Source of the DNA: CAZJHD01 sp964545855
GTDB taxonomy: Bacteria; Planctomycetota; UBA1135; JACQFD01
Assembly (NCBI GenBank): GCA_964545855.1
Contig: CAZJHD010000008.1
Coordinates: 58,959 to 122,958 of the forward strand
Reading direction: 5' to 3'
Length of the DNA stretch: 64,000 nucleotides
The notes beneath the pieces are model-generated. The model saw nothing but the letters and a program-made list of their open reading frames with translations, made no database searches and had not been told where the DNA came from. Both the position numbers and the translations under genes were made by a program. This document shows, piece after piece, positions 55,401-62,836 of this stretch (positions are counted from its first letter, which is position 1; every line of letters starts with the position of its first letter).

Positions 55401-55943
55401 GAAGCGGAATGCTCGGCGCGGCACGCGCACCTGGAAGGAGCCGTCCGCTTCGGCGCGGGCCGTGTAGGTCGGTCGCCAACCGCCGAGCTCGCGGACGCGG
55501 CGTGCGGTCGCGTCGGAGCGCCAGAGCCGCTCCACCGCCTCCTCACCGCCGAGGGCGCGCCAGAGCGCCGCGTAGTCGATCGCGTCCTCGCCCGTGCGCA
55601 CGGCCACGACGGCGTCGCGCGGCGGCTTCCCCGTCGTCACGACGACGAGGCGTCCGCGGACGATCTCCGTGTCGGCGAGGAGCGAGGCGTCGAGGGCGAC
55701 CTCGCGCGCGGCGGATCCGTCGGTTTCGGCGGTGGCGACGACCGGTGCCTGCGCGCCCGCGCGACCGCTCCCGGGCGCATCGACCGACGCGGCCGGCGGC
55801 GCGCCGGCGGGGGAGGCTCCGCGCGATCCCTGGTCCGTCCCGCGCGTGCCCGTCGGGTCGAGCAGAAGGAAGACGCCGATTGCCACCGCGACGAGCGCGG
55901 CGACGACGAGCAGGAGCGCGGTCTTCGAAGAGCCTCGGCGCAA
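52461..55943 (-). CDS. giant carboxypeptidase-regulatory-like repeat protein, paralogue B
   Basis: A 1160-residue protein of the same architecture as paralogue A: membrane anchor, linker and about nine beta-sandwich units, e.g. ITGRVTDEEGRPIAGGSVRIDP. Start is TTG 55943, preceded by GGGAGG at 6 bp; no ATG/GTG is available in frame nearby, and alignment to A supports the position. Translationally coupled to A by an 8-bp overlap. Ends in a charged KSEKQGE tail. Confidence 0.84.
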   Translation of the reverse strand: MRRGSSKTALLLVVAALVAVAIGVFLLLDPTGTRGTDQGSRGASPAGAPPAASVDAPGSGRAGAQAPVVATAETDGSAAREVALDASLLADTEIVRGRLVVVTTGKPPRDAVVAVRTGEDAIDYAALWRALGGEEAVERLWRSDATARRVRELGGWRPTYTARAEADGSFQVRVPRRAFRFAFEVTAEGAALLHPEWHRLGSRAVAEGLVLLLEEATTITGRVTDEEGRPIAGGSVRIDPRVDLGPTRPNFARLSEVTADADGRFRFPGVPGLEVEVAAVAEGFAPATVRAVASRPGTTVDVTLRLPREIRFEAQIVDASGRGVEGVAVSLRGTSQPLFVISRLGCGAAFSDTGGHLRWTNLLAGRYGVQILADGALPREQPEQVELPRPAGAPPLRWTLVPGHALAGRVVDGEGRPVEEARVEARIWIDPNPKKSGDFRPGAFREALTGPDGAFRLTGLGEGPHRVRASVEDRSSVEKAPVPQDAEDVLLELPGPTGIAGVVRDDATGAPIESFVTASLSLAHRRQYSRWVPRKLLRPHRDPAGAFARLGLEPDTYELRVTAEGYTEARASSVVVRPGEITHGVEVRLVREAILRGRVTIKESGEPFGGALVEATRSADASGRLLFATRTESVVTDADGTFEFGGLEDGSYQVVASHPLRCEDSVGGIDARPGTILEVPPLSLASGGSLEGIARGADGVPYRGGLVNARLERARDPDDRRVVRARGARLGDDGAFRFEGCLPGTWRVEAMPAHDLDGRDAAMRRTIRGTAEVAEGAIATVLFDPPPAIGCTLRGRVTRAGTPMRDTAVVLRMLAKEGGGRDLHAPLDDDGEYRIEHVSPGAAILIGTPFAGLAGGSGADFRVELTIPDAAEHRFDVDLAGSGRIHGRVTRRANGEGLSGLSVRAHATASPSDDRLSARSGAGLTDAKGDFEITGLGAGAYVVTVDPQEEHFGPREPSSLAARSVGPLPVAEGASVRADVALDEGAIAVIEVLDADGRPLPDATVSVRPTAGGPTPDVPSARTDGSGVARIAAVPAGSCVARASVDGRIGDSDPFDATPGAEIRVTIRMPPVTRLRIVARGPDGSIVDAPQLNLWDAQGREVAFGIRGSDVLLAPLGPGTLTVRAKGYAAATVAVTVGASTEQIVEVKLAVESKSEKQGE

Positions 55944-55952
55944 GGGCGGCCT
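55641..55952. repeat. 312-bp perfect direct repeat, copy 2
   Basis: Second copy, covering the 5' end and ribosome site of paralogue B. Sequence inside is identical to copy 1; the flanks diverge at once. Confidence 0.93.
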
Positions 55953-56023
55953 CCCGGATCGGCGAGGCGCCGATGCTACTCGCGCGACGGCGCCGCCGCG
56001 CCGAGGAGAGCGCGCTGGCGGCG

Positions 56024-56112
56024 CCTTTCGAATGGCCGCATCCGAACCTTTCGATTGGCCGGACCGAAACCTTTCGATTGGCCGGACTCAAACCTTTCGA
56101 GTGGCCGAGCGG
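56024..56112 (+). repeat. four 23-bp direct repeats upstream of DUF4143 ATPase copy 2
   Basis: Units start at 56024, 56047, 56070 and 56093, exactly 23 bp apart, sharing CCTTTCGAnTGGCCG; the last unit ends just before the ATG at 56131. Period and position suggest iteron-like binding sites for a repressor or for the ATPase itself. No comparable repeat precedes copy 1, which has a palindrome instead. Confidence 0.8.
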
Positions 56113-56130
56113 CAGGCCTACGATTCGCCG

Positions 56131-57378
56131 ATGCCCGAGAACGTCTCCTACCCGCGGTACGCCGAGCCGCACCTGATCGAGGCGCTGGCCGATTCGCCGG
56201 TGGTGCTGATCCACGGTCCGCGCCAGTGCGGGAAGACGACGCTCGCGCAGAGCGTGGGTCTGCGGATGGGCTACGCGTACGTCAGCTTCGATGACGAGGT
56301 CGCACGCGGCGCCGCGGAAGCCGACCCCGCCGGCTTCGTAGCCGACCTGCCGGATCGGGCGATTCTCGACGAAGTGCAACGGGTGCCGTCGATCTTCGCC
56401 GCGTTGAAAACGGTGGTCGATCGCAGCCGTACCGCCGGTCGATTCCTGCTGACGGGCTCGGCCCACGTGCTGCTGGTGCCGAGGCTCTCGGATTCGCTGG
56501 CGGGGCGCATGGAGATCCTGCGTCTGCATCCGCTGGCGCAATGCGAGATCGCGCGGCTGGAGCCCGGTTTCCTCGACGCGCTCTTCGCGGGAAGCTTCAA
56601 GACCCGCAAGAGCGAGCGGCTCGGAGGCGAGCTCGCGGATCGGATCGTCGCGGGCGGCTATCCGGCGGCGCTCGTTCGGCAGGCCGGGAGACGACGCGCC
56701 GGTTGGTACCGCAGCTACCTCGACGCGCTGGTCCAGCGCGACGTGCGGGATCTGGCCCGCATCAGCGCGCTCGACGCCCTGCCGCGGCTGCTGACTCTGG
56801 CAGCGGCGCAGACGTCTCGTCTGTTGAACGTGACCGATCTCGCGTCTCCCTTCCAGGTCAGCCGGCCGACCATCCGTGACTATGTCGTCCTGCTCGAGCG
56901 CGTCTTCTTGCTGGAGCGGCTACAACCCTGGCACAGCAACCGTCTGAGTCGCCTCGTCAAGACGCCGAAGCTCCACGTGTGCGACACCGGGCTCGCGTGC
57001 TCGCTGCTCGGCGTCGACGGAGACGCGCTCGGAGCGGATCGACCTCTCCTGGGCCAGCTCCTCGAGACGTTCGTGCTCCAGGAGCTGCGGAGACAAGGGA
57101 GCTGGTACCGCGAGCAGCTCACGTTCTTCCACTTCCGAGACAAGGACGATGCCGAGGTCGACATCGTGATCGAGCGCGGCTCGCGCGCGCTGGCCGGCGT
57201 GGAGGTGAAGGCATCGGCCACGGTGAACGCGGCGGACTTCCGCGGCCTGCGCAAGCTCCGCGATGCCGCGGGGAAGCGGTTCTCGAGCGGCGTCGTTCTC
57301 TACGACGGCGAAACGACGGCGAGCTTCGGAGACGGCATGTTCGCCGTCCCAGTTCGCGTTCTCTGGGAAACAGCCTGA
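56131..57378 (+). CDS. AAA+ ATPase with C-terminal DUF4143 domain (copy 2)
   Basis: A 415-residue protein. Walker A is HGPRQCGKTT (28-37), Walker B AILDEVQ (D80, E81), sensor-like LLTGSAHVLLVPRLSDSLAGR, then a winged-helix-like region and the DUF4143 domain. Its C-terminus keeps a PD-(D/E)xK-type set, E342-x-D344 and E358-V-K360, unlike copy 1. The gene lies alone on the plus strand between paralogous minus-strand genes, suggesting insertion as a mobile cassette. Direct repeats precede it and a palindromic hairpin follows. Confidence 0.9.
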   Translation: MPENVSYPRYAEPHLIEALADSPVVLIHGPRQCGKTTLAQSVGLRMGYAYVSFDDEVARGAAEADPAGFVADLPDRAILDEVQRVPSIFAALKTVVDRSRTAGRFLLTGSAHVLLVPRLSDSLAGRMEILRLHPLAQCEIARLEPGFLDALFAGSFKTRKSERLGGELADRIVAGGYPAALVRQAGRRRAGWYRSYLDALVQRDVRDLARISALDALPRLLTLAAAQTSRLLNVTDLASPFQVSRPTIRDYVVLLERVFLLERLQPWHSNRLSRLVKTPKLHVCDTGLACSLLGVDGDALGADRPLLGQLLETFVLQELRRQGSWYREQLTFFHFRDKDDAEVDIVIERGSRALAGVEVKASATVNAADFRGLRKLRDAAGKRFSSGVVLYDGETTASFGDGMFAVPVRVLWETA

Positions 57379-57380
57379 GC

Positions 57381-57405
57381 GGGAAAGGGGTCTGACCCCA
57401 TTCCC
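57381..57405 (+). terminator. GGGGTCTGACCCC palindrome after DUF4143 copy 2
   Basis: GGGAAAGGGGTC pairs with GACCCCATTCCC with one mismatch, 2 bp after the stop. It would act as a terminator hairpin. The core resembles the dispersed GGGGTCAGACCCC element seen in many bacterial genomes; only one copy is evident in this window. Confidence 0.6.
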
Positions 57406-57586
57406 GGGACGCTCGACTCCCGCTACGGCTGAATCGTGATCGACAGGCCGCGGGAGTAGCTGAGGCCGTAGGGCGGCAGCGCCGTTTCGGCCGGCGGTGG
57501 GGGGACCGCGGATTCGACCACGGGCTCCGAGATCGGGCGACGGACCCGGGTTGCCGCGCCCCTCGGCGACCGCGGGCCGCCGAGCC

Positions 57587-59743
57587 TCAGTCGATCACGA
57601 CGTCCGTCGTCTCGCCGCGGCGGACCTCGACCACGCGTTCGAAGAGGACGGGGCCGAGCCAGCCGTGGGCGAATGCGTTGCGTGAGCGCAGGATCCATTT
57701 CCCCGGCTCCAGGTCGTCGAATCGGAAAGCGCCGTCCGTTCCGATGACGGTGGTGAGGTGCCGAGTGGCGTGCGGAAAGGCCGTCGAGGGGTCGATGTCG
57801 AGCCGCTTCCTGCCGTCGTCGTCCCGCTTCCAGAGAGCGATCCTCGCGGGCAAGGGACGGACGCCCAGGAGGGGTTCCGTCGCCAGAGCCGCGGTCATGA
57901 GGGAGCCGCGCCTCCAAAGGGCTCTTTCCAGGATTCGGCCGTCGATCGATCCACCCGGAAGCATCACGAGGTCGGGAATCTCGAGAGTGCCGCCAGCGAC
58001 CACGTCGAGGTGCTCCGATCGCGTCGGCGCGCGTCCGGCGCAACTCGCGAGGATCTCTTGGCAGCCGCCCGGAAGCCCGCACAGAACGAACCTCCCTTCG
58101 GTATCCGACGGACGTCTCGTCCAATACCGGGACGTGCGGGACCACACCCAGGCGCCGCTCAACGGCACACCGGTCGCACCGTCCACGACGCGGCCCCGGA
58201 TCGTCGCCGCGGGCTCGAGCGAGAATTCGAGAGAGACCGTCCCGCCCGCGTCGAGCGCGATGCCCTCCATTCTTTGCTCCGTGTAGTCGGTGGCCGCGCA
58301 GTACAAGTCGTAGACCCCGGGTACGACGTGATCGACGACGGCGGTCCCGTCTCGAGCCCGATCGTCGTCCTTCCCGAGGTCCTGGACCCGCCCGTCCGCC
58401 AGACGCCCCGAGCCCGAGACGGAGAATCCGCGGAGAAGCGCGCCGGAGCGCGCATCCCGGGCGAGGACGGAGACGCGACTGGTCGGCGGCAGTGTGACCA
58501 CGACCAAGTCGGACGCTCCGGAGTCGAACTCGGTCTCCGCGCCGAGTCCGTTGTCCAAGCGCGCGACCGCGCGTGCGGCGCCCGACGGCAGTCGATCCGC
58601 GCGGAAGGCGCCGTCCGACTTCGTGGCAGGACACGCAGCGAGCGTCCGTCCCTCGCCGTCCCGGACCTCGACGCGCGCGCCTTCCACCGGACGTCCGTCC
58701 GCGTCGCGCACGACTCCGGCGACGGCGCGCTCGACGGGGTAGGGCTCGGGGATCGTCCAGATGGGCGTCGGCGAGGCGAGCTGAGGGGACACCTCGACCG
58801 ACTCGGGGCCGGAGCGCAGCGAGCCCCAGACCTGCTCTTCTGGCCGAAGCGCGCTCACATGGTGGCTCCCGGGGGCGAGCCCTGTCCAGCGAACGCGCCC
58901 CGACACGTCCGCACGCGCGAAGCCGTAGCCGTCGCCGGCATACGCGGGCCAGATTCTCGGACTCAAGGCGATCTCCAGCCCTCCCGCGGGCCGACCGCGC
59001 GAGTCGAAGACGATCGCCTCGTACGCGCACTCCTTCGTGAGCGCGAGATCCATTGCTTGGGGCGCCTCGATCGACTCGATCCCTCGGGCCGCGGGTCCGA
59101 GCCCGGGCGCGAAGGCGCTGAGCCAGGCAGCGTAGGGAATGCAGCCGCCGTCCGAGCGGCGAACGTTTGGGAAGCGAAATCGCCCCGACACGTCCGTCTT
59201 CGTGGACCGAGTCAGGTTCCTCGGCATCCAAGACCCGACTTGCAGGAAGACGCGTGCTCCGGAGACGGGAAGCCCTTCGGGGTCTCGAACGATCCCTTCG
59301 AACAGCGAAGCCGGCTCGAGCGCCAGGACGAGGCCGTTGGCGACCTCCGCCGACTCGAGCGCGTAATGGCGGGACTCCGTCAGGGCGACTCCGTCTCCGT
59401 CGGCCTCGAGCCAGAAGCGATCCGTCCCGCGGGGAACGGCGAGCGCGAAGCGCCCCTCCGCGTCGGCGCGTGCGGTGTGCGCGAGCCTCCATCCCCCCAG
59501 CGCCTCGATGCGCTTCTCCAGCACGAGCGGGTGCATCGCAGCCACGGCCTTCGCGCCGCCGAGCGCGCGCCAGAGGTCGGCGAAGTCGACGGCCTCGTCC
59601 CCGGTGCGGAGCGACACGACGCCGTCGCGCGGCACGCCGCCACCGACGAGGACGAGCTGCCCGCGCACGAGGATCGTGTCGGGCGCCCCGGCCGGCGCCT
59701 GGAGCGCGAGCAGCGGGACGAGGAGGAGACCGAAGATGCGCAC
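57587..59743 (-). CDS. carboxypeptidase-regulatory-like repeat protein, paralogue C
   Basis: A 718-residue protein from GTG 59743, with signal peptide IFGLLLVPLLALQAPAGA. Its N-terminal domain (VRGQLVLVGGGVPRDGVVSLRTGDEAVDFADLWRALGG) is clearly homologous to the post-linker domain of paralogues A and B. About six regulatory-like beta-sandwich units follow (VAGVVRDADGRPVEGARVEV, IRGRVVDGATGVPLSGAWVW). It lacks their membrane anchor, so it is probably released or attached otherwise. The DUF4143 cassette separates it from A/B. Confidence 0.83.
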   Translation of the reverse strand: MRIFGLLLVPLLALQAPAGAPDTILVRGQLVLVGGGVPRDGVVSLRTGDEAVDFADLWRALGGAKAVAAMHPLVLEKRIEALGGWRLAHTARADAEGRFALAVPRGTDRFWLEADGDGVALTESRHYALESAEVANGLVLALEPASLFEGIVRDPEGLPVSGARVFLQVGSWMPRNLTRSTKTDVSGRFRFPNVRRSDGGCIPYAAWLSAFAPGLGPAARGIESIEAPQAMDLALTKECAYEAIVFDSRGRPAGGLEIALSPRIWPAYAGDGYGFARADVSGRVRWTGLAPGSHHVSALRPEEQVWGSLRSGPESVEVSPQLASPTPIWTIPEPYPVERAVAGVVRDADGRPVEGARVEVRDGEGRTLAACPATKSDGAFRADRLPSGAARAVARLDNGLGAETEFDSGASDLVVVTLPPTSRVSVLARDARSGALLRGFSVSGSGRLADGRVQDLGKDDDRARDGTAVVDHVVPGVYDLYCAATDYTEQRMEGIALDAGGTVSLEFSLEPAATIRGRVVDGATGVPLSGAWVWSRTSRYWTRRPSDTEGRFVLCGLPGGCQEILASCAGRAPTRSEHLDVVAGGTLEIPDLVMLPGGSIDGRILERALWRRGSLMTAALATEPLLGVRPLPARIALWKRDDDGRKRLDIDPSTAFPHATRHLTTVIGTDGAFRFDDLEPGKWILRSRNAFAHGWLGPVLFERVVEVRRGETTDVVID

Positions 59744-59871
59744 GACTCCGAGGGAGACGCGGGACCCGGCGGGGCGCGTTCCGTGCAGGTCTCGGCGCCC
59801 CCCGGAAACGCCGCCGGCGATCCCCGGGAGAGGACCGCCGGCGCGCGAGACCCGGGATTCGACGCTCCCGA

Positions 59872-60843
59872 TCAGAGCTTCAGATGTGCCTTCGCCCAGG
59901 AGGACGCGTTCCCGTCGTCGAACGCCTCGTTCAGGTTCGTCACGAGGTCGTTCAGCCCGGAGTACGTCAGCCCCGCCGGCAGCGCGCCACCGCCGAGAGC
60001 GGTCTCGGCGAGGGCGAGCACCTGCGCCACGGTCTTCCCGTCGATCGAGCCGTAGCCGGTGCCCTTCAGCTCGAGCGTCCCGAGGGCGGAGTTGCCGCCG
60101 GGGATGAGCCCCTTGGCGGAGAAGTCGACATTCAGCCGCAGCGCGAGCACCTGTCCCGCGAGCACGCCGGCCGCCGTCTTGTCCTTCGGATTCGTCTCGT
60201 CCTTCGCGAGCTTGCCGGGAGTTCCGCCCGTCGGGAGGAACTCCTCGATGGCCTTCGCCGACGTGAAGAGCAGCGAATGGCCGCCGCTCCCGGCGATGCC
60301 GATCTCGACGCCCTTCGGGTAGCACTTCGCGAAGCCGTTCGCGAGGACCTTGCCGGGGTTGTTGCCGCAGGGCTTCGAGCCCCAGCCGCCCTGGGTGAAC
60401 GTCTCGTGCTTGCACTTCTCGATCTTGAAGCTCTTCACCTTCGAGGCGCAGACTTCGCCGCTCTTCGGATCGACGACGATCGCCTGGAGGTAGACCGTCT
60501 TCCCGACCCACGGGTCGTCGCAGTCGAAGACGACCGTCGTGCACCACTTCCCGTCGGGCGGGATGTACTCGCAGCCGTGGCGCAGGTTCTCGTCGAGGCT
60601 GACGGAGAGCGTGACGATTCCGGGGAAGACCGTCGTCTCCTTCTTCACGTTGGCGAGGATCGCCATGAGCTGGCCGGGAGGACCCTTCACGCAGATCTTC
60701 ACGGGCTGGCCGGGCGTGACGACGCATTCGCTCACGCAGACGGAGACGCACGTGTCGGTTGCGGAGGCGGCCGGTGCCGCGAGCGCGAGCGCCAGCGCGG
60801 AGACCGTGGGGAGCACGAGTCCGGGAACGGAGAGGAGTCGCAT
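59872..60843 (-). CDS. exported FTQGGWG-motif protein, copy 1
   Basis: A 323-residue protein with signal peptide ending APAASA. A cysteine-rich N-terminal beta domain of about 120 residues (CVSVCVSECVV, HGCEYIPPDGKWC) is followed by a conserved second half starting FTQGGWGSKPCGNNPG. It continues with YPKGVEIGIAG, SAKAIEEFLPTGGTPG, LAGQVLALRLNVDFS and LNDLVTNLNEAFDDG. FTQGGWG proteins are secreted and of unknown role. Near-identical to the 62837 product in the second half. Confidence 0.82.
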   Translation of the reverse strand: MRLLSVPGLVLPTVSALALALAAPAASATDTCVSVCVSECVVTPGQPVKICVKGPPGQLMAILANVKKETTVFPGIVTLSVSLDENLRHGCEYIPPDGKWCTTVVFDCDDPWVGKTVYLQAIVVDPKSGEVCASKVKSFKIEKCKHETFTQGGWGSKPCGNNPGKVLANGFAKCYPKGVEIGIAGSGGHSLLFTSAKAIEEFLPTGGTPGKLAKDETNPKDKTAAGVLAGQVLALRLNVDFSAKGLIPGGNSALGTLELKGTGYGSIDGKTVAQVLALAETALGGGALPAGLTYSGLNDLVTNLNEAFDDGNASSWAKAHLKL

Positions 60844-61029
60844 GGGGGAGTGGGCTGCCCGCGTTGGGTCGCGGGGAAGGGGAGGGCCCAAGGCAACGCC
60901 CGGGATCGGGGACGCGCGACTCGCGGAAAGGATTTCCGGCCACCCGGTCCGGCGCATCGCCCCCGCGGTGAAACGTCGGCGCCCGTCCTCGGGTGGATCG
61001 TGCGACCCCCCGAAATCCCTCCCTGCGCC

Positions 61030-62478
61030 ATGCCCAAGACGACCCTTCGCGCCGCCGCGATCTTCCTCTCCGCTCAGCTTCTCGCCGCCGGTCTGCTCGC
61101 CGCCGCCGCGTCGGCCCAGTTCCCCTCGGGCGGCTTCCGACCGGGAGACCTCTACCTCCTCTCGACCTCCTTCGCGCAGGGAGGCATGGGCAAGCAGGGT
61201 GTGCTCCGGATCGATCCGGTCTCGGGCGCGCCCTCGGTCGTCGCGGCGATGGCGATCGTCGCGACGCCGCTCACCTTCGATCCGTTCCGCGACCGGCTCG
61301 TCTTCGTCGGCGCGACTCTCGCGCAGCCGCTCTCGCAGGGCCTCCTCTTCATGGACGCGGCGGGCGCCACCACGAAGATCACGCTCCCCTTCGGCATCGA
61401 CTACCACGCGCCGCGGGGAACGGGGGCGATCTACCTCTACGCCCAGGGCAACCAGGTCCACGTCCTGCGGGCCGACGACACGATCGTGCCCCTGCTCGAC
61501 CAGGCGGGAACGGGGACCTTCTCCTTCGCGCCGACGGGGTTCCCCCTCGGCTTCGCCTTCGACCCCGGCACGAACGCCCTCTTCCGTTTCCGCTGGGACC
61601 CGGCGTCGAGCTGCGGCTACGGCGCGAACGTCGTCGACCGCGTGATGCTCACGGCCGACGGCTCGCAGGTGACAGGCTCGGTCGCGACGCAGGCTCTCTG
61701 CATCGGGAGCGGCACGGGCCTCCTCGGGAGCGTCACGCGGACTCCCGACGGCCGCTTCTTCCTCGTCTGCGACGGAGCCGTCGGCGGCACGAACCCGAAC
61801 CGCGTCGCGTTCCTCGACCCGGCGACGCTCACGGCCACGCCGTTCACGAGCCTCGAGAACCTGTTCGCCGCCGTCCGCCAGGGCGTCTACTCGCCGATCA
61901 CCGGGCGCGCGATCGTCCTCGACACGTTCTTCGACCGGCTGCTCTCGTTCAGCCCCGGACAGCCGCAGCCCGGCACGGTGTTCACGCCGTCCACGACCGA
62001 TCCGAAGGTCTCCTCGGCGGGAGCCAGCGGCGAGGCGGCCTACCTCGCCGTCGTCGACTACGGCGCCGCGGGTCTGTCGGCCTACGGCACGGGGACTCCC
62101 GGCTGCGACGGGCCGATCGCGTTCACGGGCCTCGGCGCGCCGAAGGCGGGCGTCGCCGGCTACCGCTTCCTCGGATCGAAGGCGCCGCCGAGCGCGCTCG
62201 GTCTCGTGCTCGCCACCGACGCCGCGGACTTCGCGGGCACGGACCTCTTCGGCCTCGGGTTCGTTCTCCACGTCGACCTGCTGCAGGCGACGGAGGTCTC
62301 GACCTTCGACATCTTCAGCGACGCATCGGGCCAGGCGGCGACTGCGCCCTTCGCGATCCCGCCGAGCCTCGCGGGGAAGACCTACTACGCGCAGTCGATC
62401 TGGGTCTGGTCGAGCTGCCCGCTCCCGCCCTGGGGGCTCAGCTCGTCGAACGGGCTGGTGTTGGCGATCCAGGGCTGA
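61030..62478 (+). CDS. exported propeller-like protein with YGxGTPGC C-terminal module
   Basis: A 482-residue protein, signal peptide ending ASAQF. Residues of about 35-345 have a repeated strand pattern suggesting a beta-propeller (GVLRIDPVSGAPSVVAAM, NRVAFLDPATLTATPF), without a named repeat. The last 130 residues begin YGTGTPGCDG and match the C-terminal module of the 13032 protein (LFGLGFVLHVDLLQATEV, ending in SSSNGLVLAI). Lies between the two FTQGGWG genes; a hairpin follows the stop. Confidence 0.82.
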   Translation: MPKTTLRAAAIFLSAQLLAAGLLAAAASAQFPSGGFRPGDLYLLSTSFAQGGMGKQGVLRIDPVSGAPSVVAAMAIVATPLTFDPFRDRLVFVGATLAQPLSQGLLFMDAAGATTKITLPFGIDYHAPRGTGAIYLYAQGNQVHVLRADDTIVPLLDQAGTGTFSFAPTGFPLGFAFDPGTNALFRFRWDPASSCGYGANVVDRVMLTADGSQVTGSVATQALCIGSGTGLLGSVTRTPDGRFFLVCDGAVGGTNPNRVAFLDPATLTATPFTSLENLFAAVRQGVYSPITGRAIVLDTFFDRLLSFSPGQPQPGTVFTPSTTDPKVSSAGASGEAAYLAVVDYGAAGLSAYGTGTPGCDGPIAFTGLGAPKAGVAGYRFLGSKAPPSALGLVLATDAADFAGTDLFGLGFVLHVDLLQATEVSTFDIFSDASGQAATAPFAIPPSLAGKTYYAQSIWVWSSCPLPPWGLSSSNGLVLAIQG

Positions 62479-62484
62479 TCGGCG

Positions 62485-62510
62485 GGCGGTCGGAGCCGTC
62501 GCCGACCGCC
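62485..62510 (+). terminator. 9-bp perfect hairpin
   Basis: GGCGGTCGG, 8-base loop, CCGACCGCC, starting 7 bp after the stop of the 61030 gene. No T-run, as elsewhere in this GC-rich DNA. Confidence 0.6.
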
Positions 62511-62836
62511 TCGCGGTCTCTGACCGAGATCGCCGTGGATCGCGCCTCGCGGGACGATCTCGATCCGGTCCTCCGCCGAGCGCGAAGCCCACCTCGAAGC
62601 CCGAGGTCGTTCATCCCGACGTGGCGAGGAGAGCACTCTTCCCCGCCTGCCGCGGTGCCCCGAGGACGCGGCTCGGGCTGCCCGGAAGATCGAAGCCGAG
62701 GCTTTCGATCGTCAGCGCGGCCAGGTCCGTCGTCCGCAGGAGAGCCTCCCCTGCAACGACGCAGGCGGCGGTCCGAGGATGGACCGCCGCCCGCGTGCCC
62801 GAGGAGCGCCGAATCAGGGCGATCCGCGAACGTGCG
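62511..62836. other. intergenic region between convergent genes
   Basis: About 330 bp between the 61030 gene and the minus-strand 62837 gene. It contains the terminator-type hairpin noted at 62764-62791. A minus-strand open frame crosses it but runs through that hairpin and overlaps a real gene, so it is not called. Confidence 0.4.
62764..62791 (-). terminator. 11-bp perfect hairpin
   Basis: GGCGGCGGTCC, loop GAGGAT, GGACCGCCGCC, about 45 bp beyond the stop of the minus-strand 62837 gene. Probable terminator of that gene. Confidence 0.6.
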
